Source: Hymenobacter duratus
Lineage (GTDB): Bacteria; Bacteroidota; Bacteroidia; Cytophagales; Hymenobacteraceae
NCBI RefSeq assembly: GCF_014698995.1
Contig: NZ_JACWZZ010000002.1
Span: 62,001-126,000 of the forward strand
DNA length: 64,000 bases
Direction of reading: 5' to 3'
Below are positions 16,431-26,075 of the stretch, one piece after another; positions within the stretch are counted from its first letter, which is position 1, and each line of letters starts with the position of its first letter. The notes under the pieces are model-generated. The model had not been told where the DNA came from. It was given only the letters and a program-made list of their open reading frames with translations, and searched no databases. The position numbers were made by a program, and so were the translations under genes.

Positions 16431-17087
16431 CTAGCCATTCACCTTGGCGTGGTCGGCCAGGAAGGTAGCCAGACCTTTATCGGTGAGCGGGTGGTTAAGC
16501 AGACCGGTGATGACGCTGAGCGGGCAGGTCACCACGTCGGCACCCAGCTCAGCGCACTGGATGAGGTGCGGCACGTGGCGCACCGAGGCCGCCAGCACCT
16601 GCGTAGGGTAGCCGTAGTTCGAGAAAATGTCTACAATCTGCTGAATCAGTTGCAGGCCATCAGCCCCGATATCATCCAGACGACCCACAAACGGCGACAC
16701 GTAAGTAGCGCCGGCTTTGGCGGCCAGCAGGGCTTGGCCAGCCGTGAAAATTAGTGTGCAATTGGTTTTGATGCCCTTCTCCGAGAAATACTTGATGGCT
16801 TTTACGCCTTCCCGGATCATGGGCACTTTCACCACAATGTTGGGGTGCAGCTCAGCCAGGGCCTCTCCTTCCCGGATAATGCCCTCGTAGTCGGTGGCAA
16901 TTACCTCGGCCGACACGTCGCCATCCACGATTTCGCAGATTTTCTTGTAATGGCTCATTACGGCATCGGTGCCGCGGATGCCTTCTTTCGCCATCAGCGA
17001 AGGATTGGTGGTCACGCCGTCGAGCACGCCCAGCTCCACAGCTTCCTGAATGTCTTTCAGGTTGGCAGTATCAATGAAGAATTTCAT
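16431..17087 (-). CDS. fsa: Fructose-6-phosphate aldolase / transaldolase (TalC/Fsa type)
   Basis: A 218-residue class I aldolase of the small transaldolase subfamily: [30 protein letters not shown], the Schiff-base lysine in NIVVKVP (K87), [19 protein letters not shown] and [12 protein letters not shown]. Length and motifs fit TalC/Fsa proteins, which either cleave fructose-6-phosphate or act as transaldolase in the pentose phosphate pathway; in Bacteroidetes the transaldolase activity is likely, but this cannot be settled here. ATG 17087 begins the conserved first strand. A TAGCTTTG box lies just upstream. Confidence 0.9.
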   Translation of the reverse strand: MKFFIDTANLKDIQEAVELGVLDGVTTNPSLMAKEGIRGTDAVMSHYKKICEIVDGDVSAEVIATDYEGIIREGEALAELHPNIVVKVPMIREGVKAIKYFSEKGIKTNCTLIFTAGQALLAAKAGATYVSPFVGRLDDIGADGLQLIQQIVDIFSNYGYPTQVLAASVRHVPHLIQCAELGADVVTCPLSVITGLLNHPLTDKGLATFLADHAKVNG

Positions 17088-17114
17088 GCGGGTAGGTTGG
17101 AAACAAAGATGCCC

Positions 17115-17122
17115 CAAAGCTA
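17115..17122 (-). promoter_or_regulatory. -7 box of the fsa/transaldolase gene
   Basis: TAGCTTTG on the minus strand, an exact TAnnTTTG. The start would be near 17110, leaving a leader of about 22 nt. Confidence 0.5.
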
Positions 17123-17191
17123 GCCATTCGCGGGCAAACTAGCCGCGCGGCTTTCTTCGGGGCACCTTCTTATGATTCGGGAGAAAAGGGC

Positions 17192-17288
17192 AAAAAAAAG
17201 CGAGCCAAAATCGCACCGCTCAACCGTCTACCCTTGCTACCTTCCGGTCCTGGGGGAGTTCAACAGGAGCTGGTCGTTCTGACTCGCC
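17192..17288 (-). ncRNA. ffs: Signal recognition particle RNA, small bacterial type (4.5S)
   Basis: The minus strand reads GGCGAGTCAGAACG at the 5' end, then CCCCCAGGACCGGAAGGTAG and CAAGGGTAGACGG, the conserved domain IV loop (GGACCGGAAGG...AGCA) bound by Ffh. The 3' end TTTTGGCTCGC pairs back to the 5' GGCGAGTCA to close the long hairpin, followed by T8 (17192-17199) as terminator. The RNA works with Ffh in co-translational membrane targeting. An exact -7 box lies directly upstream. Confidence 0.93.
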
Positions 17289-17292
17289 GTTG

Positions 17293-17300
17293 CAAAGGTA
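17293..17300 (-). promoter_or_regulatory. -7 box of the SRP RNA gene
   Basis: TACCTTTG on the minus strand immediately before the RNA. The start is predicted at about 17286-17288, which coincides with the first base of the closing stem. Confidence 0.65.
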
Positions 17301-17411
17301 CGCACAGATTTCACAGAATTGGCACGCAGGCCTCATCTTTTCAGGAAAAGCAGCTGTATTGTGAGGTTGCAGCGTGACTGTCAGCCACAAAATTTCCTGA
17401 TTACCCTTTTG

Positions 17412-18302
17412 CTACTCCTTGCTGAAGCGCTGCACCGCTACTGCTTGCCCTTGCTCAATGCGCAATAGGTACTGGCCGGCCGCCAGTATTTCGATAGGCA
17501 ACACCACGGTCCCATCGGGCCGGGGCAGCAGCTGCGTAAGCGGCAGCACGCGCCGGCCCAGCAAGTCTGTAACCTGCACGGTAGCCGTTTGGCGGCTAGT
17601 CGGCAGCTTCAATGTGAGCATATCGTGGGCCGGATTGGGGAAGAGCGCCAGAGCCAGCGTATTGCGAGCTGCCTGCGTGGCCTGCGGTGCCCCGAACGTG
17701 AGGCGGACATTCACCAGAATATTGGTAGCCGTCAGAGCAGTAGCACTCGTTACGGGCACGGTTCCGGTATAGCGCCGGCAGGCAATCCGGATTGGATTCA
17801 TGGTGACACCATACAGGTAGCGGGCGCGCGGACCGATGGTAGCCTGCACGTTGCCGCCGCGCCGCAATACCAGCACCGCTAGGTTCTGGCCAGCCGTATT
17901 GGCGTAGGCAAACGGACGCTGCAGCGCTACTTCCTGATAGCCAGCGGCGGTAGCATTCGTAAAGTTGCCCGCATACACCCGCTGGTAGCCCAACGTATCG
18001 AGCGTGCCGTTCTGAAACTCGGTGGCAGTGGTAGTTTTGAGGTAGATAATGACTCCGGTGAGCGGCTGCAACTCCGTACCATCCGATTTCTCGAAAGCCA
18101 GCCGCGTGATGTTGCCGGCCTGCGCGATGCTCGTCTGCAGATAAATAGTTTCGTAGGCTCCCTCAGAGCTGGCGTGGTTGATGGGCGACAGGGCCGAAAT
18201 CTGGCTGCCACCGGTGATGGTCACGACCTGCGCGGTGGCTGGGGTGAGCGTGGCGCTGGCCACAGCAGTGCAGATCAGGAAAGAGAGTAGATTTTTCAGC
18301 AT
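17412..18302 (-). CDS. Secreted protein with type IX secretion C-terminal sorting domain
   Basis: A 296-residue protein with signal peptide (MLKNLLSFLICTAVASATLTPATAQ) and a beta-rich body without recognisable catalytic motifs. The last 80 residues form a T9SS type A sorting domain: LALFPNPAHDMLTLKL, VQVTDLLGRRVLPL and LAAGQYLLRIEQG. Such domains direct proteins through the outer membrane and are removed on attachment or release. ATG 18302 starts the signal peptide. The body may be a surface adhesin-like domain, which is inference. Confidence 0.85.
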   Translation of the reverse strand: MLKNLLSFLICTAVASATLTPATAQVVTITGGSQISALSPINHASSEGAYETIYLQTSIAQAGNITRLAFEKSDGTELQPLTGVIIYLKTTTATEFQNGTLDTLGYQRVYAGNFTNATAAGYQEVALQRPFAYANTAGQNLAVLVLRRGGNVQATIGPRARYLYGVTMNPIRIACRRYTGTVPVTSATALTATNILVNVRLTFGAPQATQAARNTLALALFPNPAHDMLTLKLPTSRQTATVQVTDLLGRRVLPLTQLLPRPDGTVVLPIEILAAGQYLLRIEQGQAVAVQRFSKE

Positions 18303-18407
18303 GGCTTGTGGAGTAAGGTGTAGGCTAAGTAAGAGAAATTTTCGGTTAGCATCCTTACGCACAAGGATTTGCTATGACTATCTACCGGCTGCTTACCGGC
18401 CCAATAA

Positions 18408-18450
18408 ACGCAAATAGGTCCGGGCTGCTGGAGCCCGGACCTATTTGCGT
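18408..18450. terminator. Perfect 19-bp hairpin, terminator downstream of the 18475 gene
   Basis: Arms 18408-18426 and 18432-18450 (ACGCAAATAGGTCCGGGCT) are perfectly complementary with a 5-nt loop. It lies 24 nt past the stop of the minus-strand gene at 18475-18948 and upstream of the T9SS cargo gene. Confidence 0.85.
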
Positions 18451-18474
18451 GAAAATCTATCAGGTTGGCAGCAC

Positions 18475-18948
18475 TCAGGGCTTTTCCCAGGCTTTGCGCG
18501 CCGACTTCACCTGTTTTTTGAGTTGCTTGGAGTACTTGTCGATGGCCGCCATTTCTACTATCAGCGGGCCGGAAACCGGGGGCGTTACTTCCAGCTCGGA
18601 GTAGCCGGCGTAGCTTACATGCAGCACCGGCGCCTGGTGGGTGGTTTTCAGAATGAACATGCCGGCGGAATTGGTAATGGACGACTCCCGCTCATCCTGC
18701 CGCAACGACACCGTAACACCGGCCAGGGGTTTGCCGCTTTGGCTCTGCACATTCCCGGTAATTACGCGCACCACTGGCTCAGCAGGCAGCACCTCCACGG
18801 TTTGCGGCGGCGTACTTTCCGAGGTTTCAGCGGCGGGCTGCGGCTCTGTTTTCTTGGCAGGTGCCGTGGCTGGCCGGGCCACGGGTTGCTGGGCCAGCAC
18901 CAGTTGCGGCACCAGAAGCAAGAGCGAGTAAAGCAGGAAATTTCTCAT
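18475..18948 (-). CDS. Exported protein with carboxypeptidase-like regulatory (CarboxypepD_reg) domain
   Basis: A 157-residue protein: signal peptide MRNFLLYSLLLLVPQLVLAQ, a Pro/Ala/Thr-rich linker (residues 21-58), then a beta-sandwich domain VITGNVQSQSGKPLAGVTVS ... NSAGMFILKT ... LHVSYAGYSELEV, the pattern of the domain found at the N-terminus of SusC-like TonB-dependent receptors and at carboxypeptidase tails. Here it stands alone with a short basic tail. The function is unknown; such stand-alone copies are usually outer-envelope proteins. ATG 18948 starts the signal peptide. Confidence 0.75.
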   Translation of the reverse strand: MRNFLLYSLLLLVPQLVLAQQPVARPATAPAKKTEPQPAAETSESTPPQTVEVLPAEPVVRVITGNVQSQSGKPLAGVTVSLRQDERESSITNSAGMFILKTTHQAPVLHVSYAGYSELEVTPPVSGPLIVEMAAIDKYSKQLKKQVKSARKAWEKP

Positions 18949-19153
18949 AATAAAACCCCGGAAACGGAACAACAGAAGAAGTTGGCAGGGAAAATACAAA
19001 AACGAATTCAACTTCTTCGGTCGTCATTAGTATATCCTTTTTTTTAGTGATTAAGCACCAGAACCACCCGAATGTCGGGCTTCGGACGGTTGGGTTCAGC
19101 CTCCTGCCGGCGCGAGGCTCTTGTAAGTAAACGCAGAAAGGCTGCTGTCGGAT

Positions 19154-19184
19154 TTTGGCTGGGTCCGGTCGGTTCGTAGCTTTG
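19154..19184 (+). promoter_or_regulatory. Complete Bacteroidetes promoter of guaA (TTTG-N19-TAGCTTTG)
   Basis: TTTG at 19154-19157, a 19-nt spacer and TAGCTTTG at 19177-19184 fit the Bacteroidetes -33/-7 consensus exactly. The -7 box ends 4 nt before the guaA ATG at 19189, so transcription should begin at or within a few bases of the start codon. Confidence 0.8.
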
Positions 19185-19188
19185 TGCT

Positions 19189-20721
19189 ATGCCTCAACAA
19201 ATCCTGATTCTCGATTTTGGGTCGCAGTACACCCAGCTCATTGCCCGGCGCATCCGGGAATTGAATGTCTACTGCGAAATCCATCCGTATAACCACGCCC
19301 CGGACCTCACTGAGGATATCCGGGGCGTTGTGCTTTCGGGCTCGCCTTGCTCCGTGCGCGACGCCGACTCGCCTAACCCCGACCTGAGCCGCTACCTGGG
19401 CCGCGTGCCGGTGCTGGGCGTGTGCTACGGCGCGCAGTTGCTGGCCCAGCAGCAGGGCGGCGAGGTGCTGCCCGCTACCATTCGGGAGTATGGCCGCGCC
19501 CGCCTCAGCCGCGTCCACCACGAAAGCCCGCTGCTGCACGGCGTGCCCACCGAGTCGCAGGTCTGGATGTCGCACGGCGACACGATTAAAGCGCTGCCGG
19601 CCGGGTTTGACATCATTGCCAGCACGCCAGAAGTAGCCGTGGCAGCTTTCAAAATTGGGGGGCAGGAAACCTACGGCATCCAGTTCCACCCGGAAGTAAC
19701 GCACTCGACGGATGGCAAAACGCTGCTCCAGAACTTCGTGGTGAATATCTGCGGGCTGGACCAGAGCTGGACGCCGGAACACTTCGTGGACAGCATGGTG
19801 GAAACGCTGCAGCGCACCATAGGCGAGCAGGACCAGGTGATTCTGGGCTTGTCGGGCGGCGTGGATTCCAGCGTGGCGGCGCTGCTGCTGCACAAGGCCA
19901 TTGGCAAGCGCCTGCACGGCATCTTCGTGAACAACGGGCTGCTGCGCAAAGACGAATACGAGCAGGTGCTGCACTCCTACAAAGACCTGGGCCTGAACGT
20001 GCGCGGCGTGGATGCCTCACAGGAGTTCTACGCGGCCCTCACCGGCCTGACCGACCCCGAGCTGAAGCGCAAAGCCATTGGCCGCACCTTTATTGAGGTG
20101 TTTGACCGCGAAGCCCAGAAAGTAGACGGCGCGCGCTGGCTAGCCCAGGGCACCATCTACCCCGACGTGATTGAGTCGGTATCGGTGAAGGGCCCGGCCG
20201 TGACCATCAAGAGCCACCACAACGTGGGCGGGCTACCCGAGAAGATGAACCTGCGCATTGTGGAGCCGCTGCGGGCGTTGTTCAAGGATGAAGTGCGCGA
20301 AGTGGGCCATACGCTGGAGTTGCCGGTGAATATTCTGCACCGCCACCCCTTCCCCGGCCCCGGCCTGGGCATCCGCATCCTCGGCGACATCACGCCCGAG
20401 AAAGTAGACCTACTGCAGCGCGCCGATGCCATCTTCATCAACGGCCTGAAAGAGCACGGCCTCTACGAGAAAGTGTGGCAAGCCGGCGTGATGCTGCTGC
20501 CAGTGCAGAGCGTGGGCGTAATGGGCGACGAGCGGACCTACGAGCGGGTAGTAGCCCTGCGCGCCGTAACCAGCGTGGACGGCATGACCGCCGACTGGGC
20601 CCACCTCCCCTACGAGTTCTTGGCTGACGTGAGCAACAAAATCATCAACCAAGTGCGCGGCATCAACCGCGTGGTCTACGACATCAGCTCCAAGCCCCCG
20701 GCAACTATTGAGTGGGAATAA
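19189..20721 (+). CDS. guaA: GMP synthase (glutamine-hydrolysing)
   Basis: A 510-residue enzyme that aminates XMP to GMP with ATP and glutamine. The N-terminal class I amidotransferase has its triad in VLGVCYGAQ (C79) and [11 protein letters not shown] (H167, E169). The ATP pyrophosphatase domain has the P-loop [16 protein letters not shown] (about 220-235), and the C-terminal dimerisation domain ends in the conserved PPATIEWE. Full length for the family. The start at 19189 gives the usual [19 protein letters not shown] beginning. The promoter lies directly in front, with almost no leader. A terminator follows, facing the convergent DUF4153 gene. Confidence 0.97.
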   Translation: MPQQILILDFGSQYTQLIARRIRELNVYCEIHPYNHAPDLTEDIRGVVLSGSPCSVRDADSPNPDLSRYLGRVPVLGVCYGAQLLAQQQGGEVLPATIREYGRARLSRVHHESPLLHGVPTESQVWMSHGDTIKALPAGFDIIASTPEVAVAAFKIGGQETYGIQFHPEVTHSTDGKTLLQNFVVNICGLDQSWTPEHFVDSMVETLQRTIGEQDQVILGLSGGVDSSVAALLLHKAIGKRLHGIFVNNGLLRKDEYEQVLHSYKDLGLNVRGVDASQEFYAALTGLTDPELKRKAIGRTFIEVFDREAQKVDGARWLAQGTIYPDVIESVSVKGPAVTIKSHHNVGGLPEKMNLRIVEPLRALFKDEVREVGHTLELPVNILHRHPFPGPGLGIRILGDITPEKVDLLQRADAIFINGLKEHGLYEKVWQAGVMLLPVQSVGVMGDERTYERVVALRAVTSVDGMTADWAHLPYEFLADVSNKIINQVRGINRVVYDISSKPPATIEWE

Positions 20722-20752
20722 CGGAGTGAGCGGAATTTTTCTGCGAAGAAAA

Positions 20753-20785
20753 CGGCTGCCGGCTTAGTGCCGGCGGCCTTTTTAC
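20753..20785. terminator. Convergent terminator between guaA and the DUF4153 gene
   Basis: GCTGCCGGC and GCCGGCGGC arms (one G:T-type mismatch) with a 5-nt loop, then TTTTTAC on the guaA strand. Confidence 0.75.
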
Positions 20786-20786
20786 T

Positions 20787-22676
20787 TTACTTGGTTTTTT
20801 CGCGCAGTTCCAGCAGCGCCTGAGCATTGATATAATACATCGCGCCATCCTTGCTCTGCTCCCGGTTTAGGTTGCGCAGGTATAGGTGCAGTTGAATACC
20901 GTCGGTGGCGGCATGGAGAGTCAGGCCTTTGGCCGGCAGCTCGATAGAACGCTCCGGGTTGGTGCCGTATACACGAACCAGGGAGTCGGCGGTGGCTCCG
21001 GGAGTCAAGGTGAGGCGGGTCTGCCAGCTACTATCGGTGCGGAGTTGCTGCAGGAGTAGCTGGCGGCCATAGTGCTGGGCCAGCAAGCGGTACGTACCTT
21101 CCAATATATTGAAAGTTGTGGCTACTTCCTCTGCAGGCGGATTGTACATGCTCGACTCTATGTTGTTGAGCCAGTAGCGCCCGTTACCTAGAGGCCAGAC
21201 CTTGTCCTCTTCGTGCTGAAAATTGGCTGACCGTATAGCCACGGCTTCCGTGACTGCGGAATTTGTAGAGGCAATACCGCTTACCTGTTCTATCTGGTTA
21301 GCGGCCCAATGTCGGCGCGTCCAGTTATCAGCATCCTTCAGAGAATCAGGCAAGGCCAAGCTGGCAGCAAACAGAGGCTGCAGTTGGTGAGTGGCTTCCC
21401 GCTGCGTGAAGTAGTAAAAGATGGAGGATAACCGTGTATGCACCGTTTCCGGTAAGTTGGGCACCCGTTGACTGGCTCCATCCAGCTTACCGTTTTGCAG
21501 CAGCTTGTATTGAGCGGTTAGTTCAAGCAGCTGGTTTAGCTGGCTCCGTTCGGACACGGCAAAGGCGCTCAACGGGCCCGCTGAAGCCACAAACGCCACT
21601 ACTGCCAGCGAGGTCGGAATCCAGATGATGCCCCGCCCCTGCCGCCATAGGAAATATGCGGCTATAACGCCCAGCCACACAGCCAGTACCAGCACAAAGT
21701 AGCGTTCCTCGGTGATGCCATACGCTTGCACGCGGGTACCGATGGCCACGAACAGCAGCGCCAGCAGCGGAAACAAGGCCCGATAAAACCAGCGGGCAAA
21801 CGTGCGAATCCAGGTGTTTTCGGCGGCGTTGCGGACGGGATGTATGAGCAGCAGCGCGAAGATACCGGCCACTGAAAACGCCAGAATCAGGGTAGAAACC
21901 CAGCCTTTTGGCAGCGTCCAGAGCACCACAATGCGGGCCAGATAGGCATACAGAATACCCAGGTATAGTACCACCAGCGGCAGCAGCACAAACTGCGTGA
22001 ACAGCTTCAGCCCCTTTGGATAGGTGGTATCCTGTTCCAGTGCGGCCCAGTCATGCGGCACGCCGGCCAGAAAAAACCAGGTATTGAATACGGTAGCCAT
22101 TACCGTAAACAGATGCTCATAGATATGTCGGTCCAGCTTGACATCAAACAGGTTTTCTACGGCTACCAGCGCCAGCGCACAGCCTGCAAACAACACCCCG
22201 GAATACAGTCCGCCGGTCAGGATACGCAAAAACAGGGTTTCATTATAGCGCCAGAAGCCGGGCGTGTCGGCCTCGCGGCGCAGCTCGGGCAGGTAGGGCA
22301 CCACGGCCACCAGCAGGTGCAGCCCCAGCAACAGCAGCACCAGCCGAAGCCCCCAGACATTAGTTGGATCGGCCGGGCACAGCACGTACCACAGCACCAG
22401 CAGCCCCACAGCTCCGGCGGCAGCCAGCACGCGCCCCAGCCGTGGCCAGCCGTACCGCTCCCCGGCCAGGGCCAGGCTCAGCGTGAGCGGCAGCCCCAGA
22501 GCCGCCGCCGACAGCACCGGAAACAGCCAGTCCAGAGCAGCTTTTTCTTTGTAATCGAGCCGCTGATAGTAGATGGCTACTGCGCCCAGCAGCAGGCTAC
22601 AGCATAGCGTAAGCGGGAAACGGCGAACCACACGGACGGCTTCGGTAGCCAGACGCTGCAGAGAGGGAAGTTGCAT
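20787..22676 (-). CDS. DUF4153 domain-containing membrane protein
   Basis: A 629-residue inner-membrane protein. The first two-thirds hold about 12 hydrophobic helices in the pattern of DUF4153 (for example VENLFDVKLDRHIYEHL and FLAGVPHDWAALEQ between helices). The last 200 residues (from about 410) are a soluble domain with LLQNGKLDG and YYFTQREATHQLQ, as usual in Bacteroidetes members. Its activity is unknown. ATG 22676 (MQLPSLQRL) is preferred to 22703, which lies in a stretch unlike homologues. Confidence 0.82.
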   Translation of the reverse strand: MQLPSLQRLATEAVRVVRRFPLTLCCSLLLGAVAIYYQRLDYKEKAALDWLFPVLSAAALGLPLTLSLALAGERYGWPRLGRVLAAAGAVGLLVLWYVLCPADPTNVWGLRLVLLLLGLHLLVAVVPYLPELRREADTPGFWRYNETLFLRILTGGLYSGVLFAGCALALVAVENLFDVKLDRHIYEHLFTVMATVFNTWFFLAGVPHDWAALEQDTTYPKGLKLFTQFVLLPLVVLYLGILYAYLARIVVLWTLPKGWVSTLILAFSVAGIFALLLIHPVRNAAENTWIRTFARWFYRALFPLLALLFVAIGTRVQAYGITEERYFVLVLAVWLGVIAAYFLWRQGRGIIWIPTSLAVVAFVASAGPLSAFAVSERSQLNQLLELTAQYKLLQNGKLDGASQRVPNLPETVHTRLSSIFYYFTQREATHQLQPLFAASLALPDSLKDADNWTRRHWAANQIEQVSGIASTNSAVTEAVAIRSANFQHEEDKVWPLGNGRYWLNNIESSMYNPPAEEVATTFNILEGTYRLLAQHYGRQLLLQQLRTDSSWQTRLTLTPGATADSLVRVYGTNPERSIELPAKGLTLHAATDGIQLHLYLRNLNREQSKDGAMYYINAQALLELREKTK

Positions 22677-22823
22677 AAATAGAGACGAGAATAGAATCGG
22701 CAAGAAACGTACTTATTGGGCTTCTTTCCTATTTTCCTGCTGAGCTACCGGCGACCGTATCAACGCGGCGCTTTCTGCGTACTAGCAAAGCACTGGCTGT
22801 AAACTTCTGCCCTCCTACCCCTT

Positions 22824-25800
22824 ATGAAAAGACCTTCGCTTCGTCAATTTCTGGCTATTTCTGTGCTGGGATTGGTGCTGACGTTGGTAGGAACGGCCTG
22901 GGTGCTAGGCACACGCTGGGGCCAGCGGCAGCTGGAGAAGCTCATTCGGGGGCGGGTATCGCGCAACTCCGACTTGGTGCTGGCGCCCTTTGAAGTGGAC
23001 ATTTCGGCATTGCGCCACTTCCCGCATTTTACCGTTTCGCTGCGGCACGTGCTGCTCACCGATACTTCGTTTGGGCGGGCGGTGCCGGTGCTCCGGGTGG
23101 GGCAAGTAGATGCGCGGCTGGAGCTGAGCCACATCTGGCGCGGCGAGTTCCGGATGAGCCACCTGACGCTGCGCGATGCTGAGTTCCGGCAGCTGACCGA
23201 CTCGCTGGGGCGCGACTGGGGCCTGCGTGGTAAAGGACCGCGCCGCAACACGCCCAGCGTACCGCCCAATTTCGACCTCGACTCCCTGGTATTGGTGAAC
23301 GTGCGCGTGCAGGACCGCAACGAGTTGCACAATGGCGGCTTCGATGCCTATGTGCGGCAGGGCCGGCTGGTGGTGCAGGTGCGCAAAGGCCTCGCCCATA
23401 CCACAGGCACCCTGGATGGGCAACTTAACTACCTGCGCAGCGGACGTGGCAATCTGTTCCAGAACGAGCCGGTGGTGGCGCAGGTCCGCTACCGCTACGA
23501 CTTTCGGCGGCGCGAAGGCACTTTTCTGCGCACCCAGGCTACTCTCAACGGCGACACGGTGCTGGTAAACGGTACGCACCGGGGCGCGGCGCCCAATGAG
23601 CCCCGCGGTACCCGCCTCAACCTGCAATTTGAGGGCAAGCAGCCGCTACTGGAAGTGCTGCACGTGGCGCTGCCCACCAGCCTCGACCATTTTCTGGATG
23701 ACGCCCGCAGCCCCAGCCACGCCCATATCCGGTACAGCATCCGGGGCATCAGTGGCCCCACTACGCGGCCCCGGACCGTGCTGCGCTTTGCCCTGCGCAA
23801 CGCCCAGGTACAGTGGGCCGATTCGGCGCGGCGTATACAGCGCTGGGATGCGCGCGGCGTATTCGATAACGGCCCCAGCCACTCGCCCCGCACCACCAGC
23901 CTCTCGTTTGAGCAGTGCCGCATCTACTCGAAAGCCGGGGAGCTGGACGCCTCACTCACGGTATCTGACTTTACACGCCCACGCCTGCAAGGGCACGTGC
24001 GGGGCCGTACCGAGCTGCAGACGCTGGCATCTGTAGTGGTACCTACCCTCTGGCGTGCCCGCCGAGGCGAGGCCACCATTGACCTGAAACTGGACGGCAC
24101 ACTGCCTGAAATACCAGACCGTGCTTCCCGCCGCGCGCTGCGCGCCGACACGCTGTTGCCACCCATTGCGGCCCGCGGTACCGTACAGCTCGAAAATGCG
24201 TCCTTCACTATTCCGAGGCGGCAAGCTGATATGACAGGGCTCAACGTGCGTATCCGACTACGCGACAGTTTATGGACGCTGGAAAACTTGGCAGGACAGC
24301 TGAATGGAATGCAGGTGCGGGCCAACGCTACTACCACGTATCTGCTGGCCTATTTCAGCGGGCAACACCCGACCACAAACGTAACAGGCACTTTTGAAGT
24401 AGACGAGTTGCGTACCAGAGAATTGCAGCGGCTGCTGGCGGCCCCGCATAGCCGAAACCGACCCGCCCAGCGAGCCGCACGCCTAGGCCGCACGCCCAAC
24501 CAGGAGTTGGCAACCAAGGCCATGAATTTGCTGCCACCGGGTCTGCGTCTCAACATTCGGCTACGCTGCGGGCTACTGATACTGGCCTCCGATACGCTGG
24601 AGCAGCTGGCAGCTACAGTACGCCACAACGGGCGCTATGTGCAGCTCCGCGACCTGCACGTGCGCGTATGGGGTGGGCAAGTGAGTGGCGTAGTAAGCTG
24701 GCCGACTGATACGCTCAATCTGCAGCCCGTAGCGGCCCGGCTAGCGGTGCAGTTTCCTTCCCTCAACTACCAACAGCTGCTGGCCCGTGTAACGCGCCCT
24801 TCGCGCCGCGCCCCTGGTGCTCCCAAGGACCCTACCCTGCGCGAAGTGCTGCTGGCTGCCAACGGACAGGCAACTGTGGTGGTAAACGAATTGGTGCTGC
24901 CCGGCAACAACAACCTGCGCAATGTGCGTCTGCGCATCGATAAGAAAGGCCCCAGCTTCCTGATTCCGGCGCTTTCCTTCCGCTCCAGCTCTGGCGGCAC
25001 CGGGCAGCTCAGTGCCAGCGCCCGCCTCAAGGGCACGCAGCTACTCAATGCCCGCGCCGACCTCAACCTGCGCTACGCTACCCTCGATGTGCAGCATCTG
25101 CTGCAACTATTGGCCTCTTTGAGCACCATTCCCTCGCCAAACGACGATGCCCCGCGCCGTCGCCCTACCCGTACGCCCGGCGCCTCCTCTCCTTTTCTCG
25201 ACGGCACCGTAACCGGCCGGGTAAACGTAGCCGCTGACCATATCCGGTACGGGGCCTTGCGGGGTAGTCAGTTTAAATTGGTGAGTAGCCTGGATGCGGG
25301 TGCAGCGCGGTTGGAGCAGTGTTCATTACAGGCGTTCGGTGGAAATATTTCGTTGCGCGGTGTATTGCAGACCAACGCCGGCGCCAATTCCCACCCGCTG
25401 CATGCCCAGCTCCGCCTGAACCACATTCAACTACCGGAGCTGTTTGGGCTGGCTACCGGCCTTGGCCTGGATGTGCTGGCTCCCGAGAACATTCGGGGTA
25501 CCATGGATGGCGAAACTGACCTGCACACGTCCCTCGACAATGCTTTTCTTCCCAAGCTCAGCCAAACTCAGGCTTTTCTCAAAACGCAACTTCATGACCT
25601 GGAATTGCTGAACGTGGAAGCCTTGATGGAAGCCCTGAAATTTATGCGGGAGGAACGCACCAGTCACCTCTACTTTGAGCCCGTGAGCCCCCGGTTTGTG
25701 CTAGATGGCGGCCGTCTGCTGATTCCGAACCTGCAGCTCAATAGCAACCTCACGGATATGGACGTGAGCGGAGAATACTACCTCACCGGCCAGGCCAATT

Positions 25801-26063
25801 TATACGTGGGCCTGAGCCCCTTACAGGCGCTGTTCGGCAACAATGAAAAGCGAATTGCCCGTATTCAGAGCGGAGAAGCTGCCCAGCGCCGCAGCCGGGG
25901 CCTTATTTACCTGAACCTGAGCCGAACCACGCCCGGCAGCCGCTACAAGGTGCGCCCCTTCCAGAAGCAGGAGCAGCGCCAGAACAAGGACGCAATGCTG
26001 CTGGAATATCAGGAGTTGCTCCGCACCCAAAAGCTGGACACCACGCTTCGCCTTCTACAATAG
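22824..26063 (+). CDS. AsmA family protein, large (1079 residues)
   Basis: It begins with one N-terminal membrane anchor (FLAISVLGLVLTLVGTAWVL, residues 9-28) followed by about 1000 residues of beta-rich sequence, the build of AsmA/TamB-like bridge proteins. The N-terminal APFEVDISALRHFPHFTVSL block and the C-terminal NIRGTMDGETDLHTSLD ... SNLTDMDVSGEYYLTGQANL region fit the AsmA-like C-terminal domain. Such proteins are thought to form hydrophobic grooves spanning the periplasm for phospholipid transfer to the outer membrane. It is divergent from the DUF4153 gene with 147 nt between and ends 12 nt before the convergent histidine kinase. Confidence 0.85.
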   Translation: MKRPSLRQFLAISVLGLVLTLVGTAWVLGTRWGQRQLEKLIRGRVSRNSDLVLAPFEVDISALRHFPHFTVSLRHVLLTDTSFGRAVPVLRVGQVDARLELSHIWRGEFRMSHLTLRDAEFRQLTDSLGRDWGLRGKGPRRNTPSVPPNFDLDSLVLVNVRVQDRNELHNGGFDAYVRQGRLVVQVRKGLAHTTGTLDGQLNYLRSGRGNLFQNEPVVAQVRYRYDFRRREGTFLRTQATLNGDTVLVNGTHRGAAPNEPRGTRLNLQFEGKQPLLEVLHVALPTSLDHFLDDARSPSHAHIRYSIRGISGPTTRPRTVLRFALRNAQVQWADSARRIQRWDARGVFDNGPSHSPRTTSLSFEQCRIYSKAGELDASLTVSDFTRPRLQGHVRGRTELQTLASVVVPTLWRARRGEATIDLKLDGTLPEIPDRASRRALRADTLLPPIAARGTVQLENASFTIPRRQADMTGLNVRIRLRDSLWTLENLAGQLNGMQVRANATTTYLLAYFSGQHPTTNVTGTFEVDELRTRELQRLLAAPHSRNRPAQRAARLGRTPNQELATKAMNLLPPGLRLNIRLRCGLLILASDTLEQLAATVRHNGRYVQLRDLHVRVWGGQVSGVVSWPTDTLNLQPVAARLAVQFPSLNYQQLLARVTRPSRRAPGAPKDPTLREVLLAANGQATVVVNELVLPGNNNLRNVRLRIDKKGPSFLIPALSFRSSSGGTGQLSASARLKGTQLLNARADLNLRYATLDVQHLLQLLASLSTIPSPNDDAPRRRPTRTPGASSPFLDGTVTGRVNVAADHIRYGALRGSQFKLVSSLDAGAARLEQCSLQAFGGNISLRGVLQTNAGANSHPLHAQLRLNHIQLPELFGLATGLGLDVLAPENIRGTMDGETDLHTSLDNAFLPKLSQTQAFLKTQLHDLELLNVEALMEALKFMREERTSHLYFEPVSPRFVLDGGRLLIPNLQLNSNLTDMDVSGEYYLTGQANLYVGLSPLQALFGNNEKRIARIQSGEAAQRRSRGLIYLNLSRTTPGSRYKVRPFQKQEQRQNKDAMLLEYQELLRTQKLDTTLRLLQ

Positions 26064-26075
26064 CTGGCCATTATA

